Assembly: GCF_015752315.1 (NCBI RefSeq)
Contig: NZ_JADOVJ010000001.1
Location: 1,240,001-1,304,000 of the forward strand
Length of the DNA: 64,000 nt
Source of the DNA: Nocardioides luteus
GTDB lineage: Bacteria > Actinomycetota > Actinomycetes > Propionibacteriales > Nocardioidaceae
Direction: 5' to 3'
The notes below the pieces were generated by a model. The model was not told the origin of the DNA and searched no databases. It was given only the letters and a program-made list of their open reading frames with translations. Position numbers and translations under genes: made by a program. This document shows positions 18,169 through 27,532 of this stretch, in pieces; position 1 is the stretch's first letter; every line of letters starts with the position of its first letter.

Positions 18169-19488
18169 ATGACGTCGCCGCTGGTCCGGGTCCACTCGCT
18201 GACGACACGTGTCGAGGCGCCGCTCGAGGAGGTTTTCGAGTGGCATCGGCGTCCGGGAGCGATCCACCGGCTGATGCCGCCGTGGACGCCCGGGAAGGTG
18301 CGGGTCGAGGCGACCGACCTGGCCGACGGCACCGCGGTGCTCTCGCTCGGCCGCGGCGTCGACTGGGTGGCTCGCCACGACCCCGATTCCTATGACCCGC
18401 CGCTGCTGTTCACCGACCGGCTCGCCTCGCTGCGCCCGCTGTCGTGGACCCATCGGCACGAGTTCGCCGCCTCCGGCGACGCCACGCTGGTCACCGACCG
18501 GATCGAGACCAACGTGCTCGGGAAGATGGTGGACCGGATGCTCGGCTACCGCCACGCCCAGCTGACCGCCGACCTGGCCGCCCACCACCGGACGTACGCA
18601 GCGGGCAAGAGCCTCACCGTCGCGGTCACCGGATCGAGCGGGACCGTCGGGCGCGCCCTGGTCCCGTTTCTCACCACCGGCGGGCATCGGGTGATCAGGC
18701 TGGTCCGGCATGCGCCGGAAGGTGAGGACGAGCGTCGCTGGGACCCGTCCGCGCCCGCACCGGATCTCCTCGACGGCGTCGACGCGGTCGTCCATCTGGC
18801 GGGGGCGTCCATCGCCGGCCGCTTCACCCAGGCGCACAAGGCGGCCATCCGCGACTCCCGGATCGAGCCGACCCGACGGCTGGCGGAGGTGGCGGCCCGC
18901 AGCGGCGTACCGACCTTCGTGAGCGCCTCCGCGATCGGGATCTACGGCGCCGACCGGGGTGACGAGGTCCTCACCGAGACCTCGGCGCCGGGCGCGGGAT
19001 TCCTCGCCGACGTGGTCGCCGACTGGGAGGACGCGAGCCGGGTCGACGGGCCGCGGGTGGTGAACGTGCGGACCGGGATCGTGCAGACGCCCGCCGGCGG
19101 AGCGCTGCGGCTGCAGCGACCGCTCTTCGCGGCCGGTCTGGGCGGGCGGCTCGGGAGCGGCGAGCAGTGGCTGAGCTGGATCGGCATCGACGACCTGGTC
19201 GACATCTACCACCGCGCGCTCCTCGACGAGACGCTGGACGGTCCGGTCAACGCGGTCGCGCCCGAGCCGGTCACCGGCCGGGTCTACGCGCAGACCCTCG
19301 CGCACGTCCTCCACCGGCCCGCGCTCCTGCCCACGCCGGCCCTCGGTCCGCGGCTCCTGCTCGGCAAGGAGGGGGCCGAGGAGATGGCGCTGGCCAGCCA
19401 GCGGGTCGAGCCGGCCGCGCTCGGGAGCGACCACGAGTTCCGCCACCCCACGCTGGAGGCGGCGCTGCGTCACGTGCTCGGGCGATGA
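18169..19488 (+). CDS. TIGR01777-type epimerase with N-terminal SRPBCC domain
   Basis: Two-domain protein of 439 residues. Residues 1 to about 145 form a SRPBCC/polyketide-cyclase-like domain. Residues from about 148 form a Rossmann domain with TGSSGTVG, VHLAGASIAGRF and a C-terminal DUF1731-like region (LGSGEQWLSWIGIDDL). The fusion is common in actinobacteria. The biochemical role is unknown; the family is an atypical short-chain dehydrogenase. It converges with the short-chain dehydrogenase gene downstream. Confidence 0.88.
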   Translation: MTSPLVRVHSLTTRVEAPLEEVFEWHRRPGAIHRLMPPWTPGKVRVEATDLADGTAVLSLGRGVDWVARHDPDSYDPPLLFTDRLASLRPLSWTHRHEFAASGDATLVTDRIETNVLGKMVDRMLGYRHAQLTADLAAHHRTYAAGKSLTVAVTGSSGTVGRALVPFLTTGGHRVIRLVRHAPEGEDERRWDPSAPAPDLLDGVDAVVHLAGASIAGRFTQAHKAAIRDSRIEPTRRLAEVAARSGVPTFVSASAIGIYGADRGDEVLTETSAPGAGFLADVVADWEDASRVDGPRVVNVRTGIVQTPAGGALRLQRPLFAAGLGGRLGSGEQWLSWIGIDDLVDIYHRALLDETLDGPVNAVAPEPVTGRVYAQTLAHVLHRPALLPTPALGPRLLLGKEGAEEMALASQRVEPAALGSDHEFRHPTLEAALRHVLGR

Positions 19489-19551
19489 GGCGCGGGCCCC
19501 GCCGTCGAGCAGCAGCCCCGCCCGATGGCCCGCATGCAGCTCCGGGGCCGC

Positions 19552-20496
19552 TCAGGGCGTCGGCAGCGCAACCCGGGTGAGGCGCTCGGAGACCTCCCAC
19601 AGCCGTGCGGCGTCCTCGGCGCTGACCATCGGCCGGTAGAGCGTCTGCTCAGCGGGCGCGCCGCCGAGGTTCCCCGGCCCGCTCGGGCCGTACATCCGGC
19701 CGCCAGTGGCCTCGGGCGACGTCGCGGCCAGCAGCGCGGGAAGGGCGGCGGTCTCGGGGGTGCCCAGCAGGATCCCGCGGGCCGAGAGCCAGCGGATCAT
19801 GCGTACGGAGAAGGTGTCGGTCGTACGTCCGATCTCGGGTCGCGCGGCCAGCAGGTTGGTCGGGGCGACGCCGGGGTGGGAGAGATTGCTGGTGATGCCC
19901 CAGCCGCCCGCCCGGCTGCGCCGGTCCAGCTCCAGGCCGAAGAGGCCGACGGCGACCTTGGACTGGCTGTAGGCCCTCATGACGTTGTAGCTCTGCTCCC
20001 AGTTGGGGTCGTCCCAGTTGATCGCGCCCCGCCTCGCGGCGATGCTGACCTGGGACGTCACCCGAGCCTGCCCGGCCCGCAGCAGGGGCAGGATCTTGGC
20101 GACGAGGGCGAAGTGGCCGAGGTGGTTGGTGCCGAGCTGGAGCTCGAACCCGTCGGCGGTCGTCTGCCGCTCCGGCGGGGTCATCACGCCGGCGTTGTTG
20201 ATCATCACGTGGAACGGCTGGTCCTCGCCCAGCAGCATCTCGGAGAGCGCCGCCACCGACGCCAGCGAGGACAGGTCGAGGTCGCGCAGCGATACGCTCG
20301 CCTCCGGGACCTGCTCGCGGATCGTGGCCAGCGCCTTCTTGCCCTTGGCGGCGTTGCGTACGGGCATGACGACCTCGGCCCCGGCTGCCGCCAGCCGGGT
20401 GGCCATCACCAGCCCCATGCCGTCACTGGCTCCGGTGACCAGGGCTCGTCGGCCGGACAGGTCCGGGATCGTGATGTCGATGGGTCGGCGTGGCAT
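19552..20496 (-). CDS. Short-chain dehydrogenase/reductase
   Basis: NAD(P)-dependent oxidoreductase of 314 residues. It shows the cofactor motif TGASDGMG, the structural NNAGVM motif, a central LGTNHLGHF helix and the catalytic YSQSK (Tyr-X3-Lys). The Ser of the triad lies in [10 protein letters not shown]. The extended form resembles the retinol dehydrogenase-like group, but the substrate is unknown. The ATG at 20496 has AAGGAG at 8-base spacing. Confidence 0.9.
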   Translation of the reverse strand: MPRRPIDITIPDLSGRRALVTGASDGMGLVMATRLAAAGAEVVMPVRNAAKGKKALATIREQVPEASVSLRDLDLSSLASVAALSEMLLGEDQPFHVMINNAGVMTPPERQTTADGFELQLGTNHLGHFALVAKILPLLRAGQARVTSQVSIAARRGAINWDDPNWEQSYNVMRAYSQSKVAVGLFGLELDRRSRAGGWGITSNLSHPGVAPTNLLAARPEIGRTTDTFSVRMIRWLSARGILLGTPETAALPALLAATSPEATGGRMYGPSGPGNLGGAPAEQTLYRPMVSAEDAARLWEVSERLTRVALPTP

Positions 20497-20595
20497 CGGG
20501 CTGCTCCTTCAGAAGGGCTCTGGGGTCGAATCCATCCTCGGTCGCCCCTCGGCATCTATCCAGGGTCTGCCGATCCCAGCCTCCGGAGACCGCGC

Positions 20596-21264
20596 ATGGG
20601 ACCGGCGCCGGGCGGGTACGTCGGCAGGGTGAGCAGACGGGAGCTCGACCTGGTGCGGCGGCTGCTGGACGCCGCCGGCACCACGTACTCCGAGGAGGCC
20701 GGCATCCGGCTCCGGGACAAGCCGTCGCCGCTCTACCGGCTGCTCGTCCTGGCGATGCTCTCCTCGACCCGGATCACGGCCGACATCGCGGTCGCCGCGG
20801 CGCGCGAGCTCTCGGCCGCCGGTTGGCGTACGCCGCACCGGCTGCTCGACTCCACCTGGCAGCAGCGCGTGGACGCCCTCGGGCGGGCGCACTACCGCCG
20901 TTACGACGAGAGCACCGCGACCAAGCTCGAGGAGCAGGCGCAGTGGCTGCTCGACACCCACCGCGGTGACCTCCGCCGGCTCCGTCCCACGTCCCGCGAC
21001 GACGCCGACGCGTTGATCGACGCGCTCACCTCGTCACCCCGCATCGGCCCGGTCGGAGCCCGGATCTTCTGTCGCGAGGTGCAGGACGTGTGGCCCGCGC
21101 TGTCACCCTTCCTCGACGGTCCGCTCCTGGAGCAGGCCGGGGAGCTCGGCCTGCCCGAGGACCCGGACGAGCTCGCCTCGCTGGTCCCCGACGGGCGCTG
21201 CGCCCCGCTCGCGGCAGCGCTCACCCGAGCGCGTCACGGGCTTCCCGATCTCGAGGTGAGCTGA
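20596..21264 (+). CDS. Endonuclease III-like HhH protein, probably without glycosylase activity
   Basis: Protein of 222 residues with the all-helical fold signs of the HhH-GPD superfamily: LLVLAMLSSTRI at the usual LLSAQ position and a helix-hairpin-helix PRIGPVGARIF at the LPGVGRKTA position. The catalytic Lys is replaced (GPVGAR) and the VDTH Asp region reads SPFLDGP. The C-terminal iron-sulfur cysteines are absent. It therefore may bind DNA without classical base excision. ATG at 20596 follows GGAG at 7-base spacing; GTG at 20629 is an alternative. Homologues are annotated endonuclease by similarity only. Confidence 0.7.
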   Translation: MGPAPGGYVGRVSRRELDLVRRLLDAAGTTYSEEAGIRLRDKPSPLYRLLVLAMLSSTRITADIAVAAARELSAAGWRTPHRLLDSTWQQRVDALGRAHYRRYDESTATKLEEQAQWLLDTHRGDLRRLRPTSRDDADALIDALTSSPRIGPVGARIFCREVQDVWPALSPFLDGPLLEQAGELGLPEDPDELASLVPDGRCAPLAAALTRARHGLPDLEVS

Positions 21265-21283
21265 GGGCCTCCCACCCGTCCTG

Positions 21284-21305
21284 GGTGATCCCGCTTAGGA
21301 TCACC
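21284..21305. promoter_or_regulatory. Dyad before the LacI-type regulator
   Basis: GGTGATCC (21284-21291) and GGATCACC (21298-21305) form a perfect 8-bp inverted repeat with a 6-base centre, ending 2 bases before the regulator ATG. It is a candidate autoregulatory operator. Confidence 0.45.
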
Positions 21306-21307
21306 GC

Positions 21308-22324
21308 ATGGTTCACGGGGAGTCGAAGAACGCGCCGAGCATGGCGGATGTGGCGGCCCGGGCAGGGGTCTCGCACCAGACCGTGTCCCGGGTGGTCAAC
21401 GGCTCCGATGCCGTACGCGGCGACACCCGCGACCGGGTGCTGGCGGCGATCGAGGAGCTGGGCTACCGGCGCAACAAGTCGGCGCGGGCTCTGGTGACGC
21501 GGCGGTCCGGTCGACTGGGCCTGCTCTACTCCCAGCCGCACCTGTACGGGCCGGGCACGTTGGCCGCCTCGGTGCACCAGGCCGGCCAGCGGGCCGGCTA
21601 CGACATCATCCTGAGCCCGGTGCCGCACCTGGACGCCACCTCGGCGGAGGGGGCGATCGAGGCGCTGCTCGACGACGCGGTCGAGGCCGTGCTCCTCGGC
21701 GTCTCCCACCAGTCGCTGGAGGACCTGGTCGCCCAGATCGCGTCCACCGTCGAGGTCGTGATGATCCACAGCGACCCGCCGGAGGGGGTGCGCTCGGTGG
21801 GGATCGACCAGCGCGCCGGAGCCGTGCTGGCCACGCAGTATCTGCTGGACCTCGGCCACCGCACCATCGCCCACGTGGCCGGTCCGGTCGGCTGGATCGA
21901 CGCAGGACAGCGCCGGGAGGGCTGGCTGGCCGCGCTCCGCGACGCCGACGCCCGACCGGGCCCGGAGATCTTCGGTGACTGGTCGAGCCGCAGCGGCTAC
22001 GAGGCCGGTGCCGCGATCGCCCGGGATCCGTCGGTCACCGCGGTCTTCGCGGCCAACGACTCGATGGCGCTCGGGGTGATCCGGGCGCTCCACGAGGCCG
22101 GCCGCCGGGTCCCGCAGGACGTGAGCGTCGTCGGCTTCGACGACGTCCCGGACGCGGCGTACCTGTGGCCGCCGCTGACCACCGTCCGGCAGGACTTCGC
22201 GTCGCTGGGCGAGCTCGCCGTCGAGGTGGCCACGAAGGCCATCGCCGAGGGCACCGTCGAGGTGCCGCCGCTGTTGCAGCCCGAGCTGGTCGTGCGGTCC
22301 TCGGCTGCCCACAGGCCGAGCTGA
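21308..22324 (+). CDS. LacI-family regulator of the arabinose operon
   Basis: Regulator of 338 residues. The N-terminal LacI helix-turn-helix (MADVAARAGVSHQTVSRVVNG, about 12-32) and hinge helix are followed by a periplasmic-binding-protein-like sugar domain. It lies directly upstream of the FGGY kinase-araD-araA operon on the same strand, so it is probably the L-arabinose-responsive repressor. No ribosome site is obvious before the ATG; the transcript may be short-leadered. Confidence 0.9.
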   Translation: MVHGESKNAPSMADVAARAGVSHQTVSRVVNGSDAVRGDTRDRVLAAIEELGYRRNKSARALVTRRSGRLGLLYSQPHLYGPGTLAASVHQAGQRAGYDIILSPVPHLDATSAEGAIEALLDDAVEAVLLGVSHQSLEDLVAQIASTVEVVMIHSDPPEGVRSVGIDQRAGAVLATQYLLDLGHRTIAHVAGPVGWIDAGQRREGWLAALRDADARPGPEIFGDWSSRSGYEAGAAIARDPSVTAVFAANDSMALGVIRALHEAGRRVPQDVSVVGFDDVPDAAYLWPPLTTVRQDFASLGELAVEVATKAIAEGTVEVPPLLQPELVVRSSAAHRPS

Positions 22325-22340
22325 TCGATACCGCCGAGGC

Positions 22341-22466
22341 GTCACGAACGTCGGCCGAGACGTCACCCAGGTCGGGCGAGGAGTCACTCAGGTCGGGCGA
22401 GGTGGCACTGCGACGCCAACTCGGCCGACGGCGCTGACGTCTCGGCCGACGGGGCTGACGTCTCGG
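22341..22466. repeat. 21-bp repeat array, direct then inverted
   Basis: Three tandem 21-bp units starting GTCAC (22341, 22362, 22383) are followed by two 21-bp units (22420-22440 and 22441-22461, 20 of 21 identical). The last two are the same motif in the opposite orientation (about 16 of 21 match after reverse complement). The whole forms a large potential stem in the gap between the regulator and the kinase genes. Confidence 0.7.
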
Positions 22467-22505
22467 CAGGCTCTTCGGGGAACCACGAGGTAACTCCCGC
22501 GTAAT

Positions 22506-22521
22506 ATGTTAGCGTTCACAT
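22506..22521. promoter_or_regulatory. Candidate LacI-type operator before the ara operon
   Basis: ATGTTAGCGTTCACAT is an imperfect 16-base palindrome with a central CG, as LacI-family proteins prefer. It lies 61 bases before the kinase ATG. Confidence 0.5.
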
Positions 22522-22566
22522 CGCCTCGAACCCCACCCCGAGCCGTCGGGCAGAAACGGAGCCGTG

Positions 22567-24201
22567 ATGACGCAGCGAGCTGGCCAGCTGCCTGACCCCG
22601 AAGAGACCGCGCTCGGCATCGAGCTGGGCTCCACCAACATCAAGGCGTGCCTGATCGGGCCCGACCACGCGCCCCTCGCGACCGGGTCCCACCTGTGGGA
22701 GAACGAGCTCGCCGACGGCCTGTGGACCTACTCGCTCGAGGCGGTCTGGGCGGGCGTCCAGGGTGCGGTCGCCGCCCTCGGGGACGAGGTCGAGCGCCGC
22801 TACGGCTCCCGGCCGACGACCTTCGGGGCGATCGGGGTCTCGGCGATGATGCACGGCTACCTCGCCTTCGACGAGGCCGGCGAGCTGCTGGTGCCGTTCC
22901 GCACCTGGCGCAACACCAACACCGCCGTCGCCGCCGCCGAGCTGTCGCAGACCTTCGGCACCAACATCCCGCTGCGCTGGTCGGTCGCCCATCTCTACCA
23001 GGCGGTCCTCGACAACGAGCCCCACCTGTCCCGGATCGCCTCGCTGACCACCCTCGCGGGCTACGTCCACCGGACGCTGACCGGCGAGCACGTGCTCGGC
23101 GTCGGCGACGCGTCCGGGATGTTCCCCATCGACCCTGCGACCGGGACCTACGACCAGCGGATGCTCGAGCAGGCCGGTCACCTGGCCGCCGCCAAGCACC
23201 CGGGCCTACGCCTCGAGGGGCTGCTCCCGCGGGTCCTCCCGGCAGGCGCCGAGGCCGGCCGGCTCACCCCCGAGGGCGCGGCGCTGCTCGACCCCACCGG
23301 CACGCTCCGGCCGGGCATCCCGCTGTGCCCGCCCGAGGGCGATGCCGGCACCGGGATGGTCGCCACCAACTCGGTGGCCCAGCGCACCGGCAACGTCAGC
23401 GCCGGCACCTCGATCTTCGCGATGGTCGTCCTCGAGGAGCCGCTCGCCACCGTCCACCACGCCATCGACATCGTCACCACCCCGGCCGGTGACCCGGTCG
23501 CGATGGTGCACTGCAACAACGGCGCCAGCGAGCTCGACGCCTGGGCCGGCGTCTTCGGCGAGTTCGCCGCCGCGCTCGGCCACCCCTGCGAGCCCGACGC
23601 CGTCTTCGGCGCCCTGCTCACCGCCGCCCTGAAGGGCTCGCCCGACGGCGGCGGGCTGCTGGCCTACAACTACCTGGCCGGCGAGCCGATCACCGGTCTC
23701 GACGAGGGCCGCCCGCTGTTCGTACGCACCCCCGGCAGCCGTCTCGACCTCGCCGGGTTCGCCCGTGCCCAGGTCTACGGCGTCTTCGGCACCCTCGCCC
23801 TCGGCATGCGCGTGCTCGCCGACCAGGGCGTCGAGATCGACGCGATGTTCGCCCACGGCGGCCTGTTCCGCACCGCGGGCGTCGCCCAGCGGCTGCTCGC
23901 TGCGGCCACCGGCGCCCCGGTCGCCGTCGGCCGCACCGCCGGCGAGGGCGGTGCCTGGGGGATCGCGGTCCTGGCGGCGTACGCCCGGGCGGCCTCGGCC
24001 GGCAGCGACCTCGCCCTGAGCGCCTACCTCGCCGAGCGCGTCTTCGGCGACATCGACCTCGAGGTCGTCGAGCCGGACGCCGCCGACCTCGTCGGGTTCC
24101 GGGCCTACCTCGAGCGCTACGAGACCGGCCTGGACATCGAGCGTGCCGCCGTGGCCGCGCTCGCCGCCAAGCCAGAGAACACAGAAGAAGGAGACCAGTG
24201 A
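22567..24201 (+). CDS. FGGY-family carbohydrate kinase, probable ribulokinase
   Basis: Sugar kinase of 544 residues. The N-terminal ATPase fold begins LGIELGSTNIKACLIG; the substrate region has GVSAMMHGYLAFD and FRTWRNTNT; the C-terminal domain has NVSAGTSIFAM and AHGGLFRTAGVAQRL. It is not a close match to classical AraB but occupies the araB position before araD and araA, so it should phosphorylate L-ribulose. ATG at 22567 is preferred over GTG at 22564 because GGAG (22558-22561) is then better spaced. Its stop overlaps the araD start (TGATG). Confidence 0.88.
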   Translation: MTQRAGQLPDPEETALGIELGSTNIKACLIGPDHAPLATGSHLWENELADGLWTYSLEAVWAGVQGAVAALGDEVERRYGSRPTTFGAIGVSAMMHGYLAFDEAGELLVPFRTWRNTNTAVAAAELSQTFGTNIPLRWSVAHLYQAVLDNEPHLSRIASLTTLAGYVHRTLTGEHVLGVGDASGMFPIDPATGTYDQRMLEQAGHLAAAKHPGLRLEGLLPRVLPAGAEAGRLTPEGAALLDPTGTLRPGIPLCPPEGDAGTGMVATNSVAQRTGNVSAGTSIFAMVVLEEPLATVHHAIDIVTTPAGDPVAMVHCNNGASELDAWAGVFGEFAAALGHPCEPDAVFGALLTAALKGSPDGGGLLAYNYLAGEPITGLDEGRPLFVRTPGSRLDLAGFARAQVYGVFGTLALGMRVLADQGVEIDAMFAHGGLFRTAGVAQRLLAAATGAPVAVGRTAGEGGAWGIAVLAAYARAASAGSDLALSAYLAERVFGDIDLEVVEPDAADLVGFRAYLERYETGLDIERAAVAALAAKPENTEEGDQ

Positions 24202-24890
24202 TGACGGGCGTCCCCACCGCTCTTCGCGCCGCCGTCGACGAAGCCAAGGAGCGCGTCGCCGCGCTGCACGCCGAGCTGCCCCGCTGGGAGCTGGTCGTGT
24301 GGACCGCCGGGAACGTCTCCGAGCGGGTGCCGAACCCCGACGGCGAGGACCTGCTGGTCATCAAGCCCTCGGGAGTCGCCTACGACGACATCACCGCCGA
24401 GGCGATGGTCGTGTGCGACCTGGCCGGCGACCTCGTCGAGGGCGACCGGTCGCCGTCCTCGGACACCGCCGCCCATGCGTACGTCTATGCCAACATGCCC
24501 GAGGTCGGGGGCGTGGTCCACACCCACTCCACCTATGCCACCGCCTGGGCGGCCCGCGGGGAGGAGATCCCCTGCGTGCTCACGATGATGGCCGACGAGT
24601 TCGGCGGGCCGATCCCGGTCGGCCCGTTCGCGATCATCGGCGACGACTCGATCGGCCGCGGCATCGTGGAGACCCTGCGCGAGTCGCGGAGCCCGGCGGT
24701 GCTGATGCGCAACCACGGCCCGTTCACGATCGGCAAGGACGCCCGCGCCGCCGTCAAGGCCGCGGTGATGTGCGAGGAGGTCGCCCGCACGGTGCACATC
24801 GCGCGCCAGCTCGGCCAGCCGCTGCCGATCGACCAGCGCCACGTCGACTCCCTCTACGACCGCTACCAGAACGTCTACGGCCAGCACTGA
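24201..24890 (+). CDS. araD: L-ribulose-5-phosphate 4-epimerase
   Basis: Class II aldolase-fold epimerase of 229 residues that converts L-ribulose 5-phosphate to D-xylulose 5-phosphate. It shows GNVSERV, the phosphate-binding IKPSGV, SSDTAAH, the zinc-binding HTHSTYATAWAARG and a second metal His in MRNHGPF. The ATG overlaps the kinase stop by one base and has GAAGGAGA. It is the middle gene of the arabinose operon. Confidence 0.95.
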   Translation: MTGVPTALRAAVDEAKERVAALHAELPRWELVVWTAGNVSERVPNPDGEDLLVIKPSGVAYDDITAEAMVVCDLAGDLVEGDRSPSSDTAAHAYVYANMPEVGGVVHTHSTYATAWAARGEEIPCVLTMMADEFGGPIPVGPFAIIGDDSIGRGIVETLRESRSPAVLMRNHGPFTIGKDARAAVKAAVMCEEVARTVHIARQLGQPLPIDQRHVDSLYDRYQNVYGQH

Positions 24891-24935
24891 GCTGCGCCGT
24901 CCTCGAACCACACCCAGCACTGGAAGGACCCCCAC

Positions 24936-26462
24936 ATGAGCATGCCCACAGCGCCGAAACCCTATGGCGACCGCGAGGTCTGGTTCTTCACCGGCAGCCA
25001 GGACCTCTACGGCGAGGAGACCCTTCGCCAGGTGGCCGAGCAGTCCCAGGAGGTCGCCCGCGCACTGGACGCCTCCTCGGACGTACCGGCGAAGGTCGTG
25101 TGGAAGCCCGTCCTGAAGGACTCCGCGGCCATCCGCCGCGCGATGCTCGAGGCCAACTCCGACGACAACGTCCTCGGCGTCATCACCTGGATGCACACCT
25201 TCAGCCCGGCCAAGATGTGGATCGCCGGTCTCGACACCCTGCAGAAGCCGCTGCTGCACCTGCACACCCAGGCCAACGTCGAGCTCCCCTGGTCGGAGAT
25301 CGACATGGACTTCATGAACCTCAACCAGGCCGCCCACGGCGACCGCGAGTACGCCTACATCGCCACCCGCCTCGGCGTCGCCCGCACCACCGTCGTCGGC
25401 CACGTCTCCAACCCGGCGGTCACCCGCCGCGTCGGCACCTGGGTCCGCGGCGCCGCCGGCTGGGACGCCACCCATGGGCTCAACCTGGTCCGCTTCGGCG
25501 ACAACATGCGCAACGTCGCGGTCACCGAGGGTGACAAGACCGAGGCAGAGCTGCGCTTCGGCGTCTCGGTCAACACCTGGGGCGTCAACGACCTGGTGGC
25601 CGCCGTCGAGGCCGTCGACGAGGCCGCCGTGGACGCGCTCGTCGCCGAGTACGAGGACCTCTACGACGTGGTCCCCGAGCTCCGCAAGGGCGGCGAACGC
25701 CACGAGTCCTTGAGGTATGCCGCCCGTCAGGAGATCGCCATGGAGGCGTTCCTGGTGGAGCGGGACGCGAAGGCGTTCACCACCAACTTCGAGGACCTCG
25801 GCGGCCTGCGCCAGCTCCCCGGCATCGCCGTGCAGCGGTTGATGAGCAAGGGCTACGGCTTCGGCGCCGAGGGTGACTGGAAGACCGCGGTGCTGGTGCG
25901 TGCCGCCAAGGTGATGGGGGAGGGGCTGCCCGGCGGCGCCTCCCTGATGGAGGACTACACCTACGACCTCACGCCCGGCGCGGAGGTCATCCTGGGCGCC
26001 CACATGCTCGAGATCTGCCCCTCGCTGACCACCTCCACCCCGCGGGTCGAGATCCACCCGCTCGGGATCGGCGACCGCGAGGACCCGGTCCGGATGGTCT
26101 TCGACGCCGACTCGGTCGAGGGTGCCGTGGTGGTGTCCCTGGCCGACATGCGCGACCGCTTCCGGTTGACCGCCAACGTCGTCGACGTCGTTCCGCCGAC
26201 CGAGGCCCTGCCGAACCTCCCGGTCGCCCGGGCCGTGTGGACCCCGCGCCCCGACTTCGCGACCTCGGCCGAGGCCTGGCTGACCGCCGGCGGCGCACAC
26301 CACACGGTGATGTCGACCGCCGCCGGGATCGAGGCCTTCGAGGTCTTCGCGAACATCGCCCGCACCGAGCTGCTGGTCATCGACGAGTCCACCACCCGGC
26401 GCGGCTTCGCCGACCAGGTGCGCTGGAACCAGGTGTTCTACCGGGTCGCCCAGGGGCTCTGA
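24936..26462 (+). CDS. araA: L-arabinose isomerase
   Basis: Enzyme of 508 residues, normal length, that converts L-arabinose to L-ribulose. Conserved stretches include [12 protein letters not shown] at the N-terminus, [37 protein letters not shown] and the terminal [16 protein letters not shown]. It follows araD by 45 bases. Its last 25 bases overlap the converging epimerase-like gene. Confidence 0.96.
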   Translation: MSMPTAPKPYGDREVWFFTGSQDLYGEETLRQVAEQSQEVARALDASSDVPAKVVWKPVLKDSAAIRRAMLEANSDDNVLGVITWMHTFSPAKMWIAGLDTLQKPLLHLHTQANVELPWSEIDMDFMNLNQAAHGDREYAYIATRLGVARTTVVGHVSNPAVTRRVGTWVRGAAGWDATHGLNLVRFGDNMRNVAVTEGDKTEAELRFGVSVNTWGVNDLVAAVEAVDEAAVDALVAEYEDLYDVVPELRKGGERHESLRYAARQEIAMEAFLVERDAKAFTTNFEDLGGLRQLPGIAVQRLMSKGYGFGAEGDWKTAVLVRAAKVMGEGLPGGASLMEDYTYDLTPGAEVILGAHMLEICPSLTTSTPRVEIHPLGIGDREDPVRMVFDADSVEGAVVVSLADMRDRFRLTANVVDVVPPTEALPNLPVARAVWTPRPDFATSAEAWLTAGGAHHTVMSTAAGIEAFEVFANIARTELLVIDESTTRRGFADQVRWNQVFYRVAQGL

Positions 26463-27430
26463 CGCCATCCGTCGAGGAGCTCGGCCTCGCGGGTCGGCGA
26501 GATGCCGGTGACGTACGCATCGGGGGTGGCCTGCAGCCAGGCGAGGGCGTCGCGGGCGGTCTCGGCGATCGGGCGGGTGGTGAGGCCGGCTGCCATGGCC
26601 GAGGTGGTGTCGTGGGCGAGCATCCCGTCGTACTCGGGGCGAGGGAGCCACAGCGGGATCGAGCCGGGGCCTGACCAGGGGTCGACGTCGTTCGCCTGGA
26701 GGAAGTCCTGGGGGAGCCAGCTCCAGGTCGGGGCGGTGCCGACGCCGCTCGCGGTCTCGGTGAGCAGGGTGCTGATCGGCATCGACGGACCGGTGGCGTC
26801 AAAGGTGCCGTCCACCCGGTTGGTGGCGCAGCGGAGGATCCAGTCCGCCAGGTCGCGTACGTCGATGACCTGGGTGCTGTCGTCGGGCGAGCCGGGAGCG
26901 AGGATCTCGCCGCCGGCTTCCAGGCGCCGCGGCCAGTAGGAGTACCGGCCGCTGGGGTCTCCTGGGCCCACGATCAGGCCGGGGCGGACGATGGTGGCTG
27001 AGGCCGCACCGGCGCGGACGAGCTCCTCGCAGGCGACCTTCATCGAGCCGTACGCATCGGGGTCGTCATCCTCGATGTCGTCCGTCGCCGGAGCGAGGAC
27101 AGGGAGCGAGTCCGGAGTGCCGCCGGGGGTGCTGTGGTCGGCGTACACGCTGATGGTCGAGACGAAGACCCAGTGGGCCTCGCTGAAGGCGCCGACGGCA
27201 GAGCGAACCCACGAGGGAATCCGGGCCACGTCGACGACCGCGTCGAACTTCGCAGTCGTCAGGGTGGAGGGAGGTGTCTCGGTGCGGTCCCACGGCACCA
27301 GCTCCGCGCCCTCGGGCACGGTCCCCGACCGGCCGCGCGCTGCGCAGACCACCTCGTGACCGCTGCGTACCGCCGACTCCGCCACTGCGCGGGAGAGGAA
27401 GACCGTGCCGCCGAGCACCAGGATTCGCAT
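26438..27430 (-). CDS. NAD-dependent epimerase/dehydratase-family protein
   Basis: Extended short-chain dehydrogenase-like protein of 330 residues starting [18 protein letters not shown], the usual nucleotide-binding motif in its degenerate GGTxFLG form. The active region has VSTISVYAD and [10 protein letters not shown] (Tyr-X3-Lys). The C-terminal half has PGLIVGPGD and DLADWIL. The chosen ATG lacks a good ribosome site; a TTG 12 bases upstream would extend it. Similar proteins are annotated reductases of unknown substrate. It converges with araA. Confidence 0.8.
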   Translation of the reverse strand: MRILVLGGTVFLSRAVAESAVRSGHEVVCAARGRSGTVPEGAELVPWDRTETPPSTLTTAKFDAVVDVARIPSWVRSAVGAFSEAHWVFVSTISVYADHSTPGGTPDSLPVLAPATDDIEDDDPDAYGSMKVACEELVRAGAASATIVRPGLIVGPGDPSGRYSYWPRRLEAGGEILAPGSPDDSTQVIDVRDLADWILRCATNRVDGTFDATGPSMPISTLLTETASGVGTAPTWSWLPQDFLQANDVDPWSGPGSIPLWLPRPEYDGMLAHDTTSAMAAGLTTRPIAETARDALAWLQATPDAYVTGISPTREAELLDGWRQSPWATR

Positions 27431-27532
27431 GAGGACACGCAATCACCGCGAACACCACGCGGCAAGCGGTTCTGCTGCAGGCAGATCCTCGAGACCGGAA
27501 GACCGATCACAGCCCGCACCGCGCTGTCCGAC

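Noticed and set aside
22341..22466. CRISPR array
   Set aside because: Units are contiguous 21-bp tandem repeats without unique spacers, partly inverted, and no cas genes are present.
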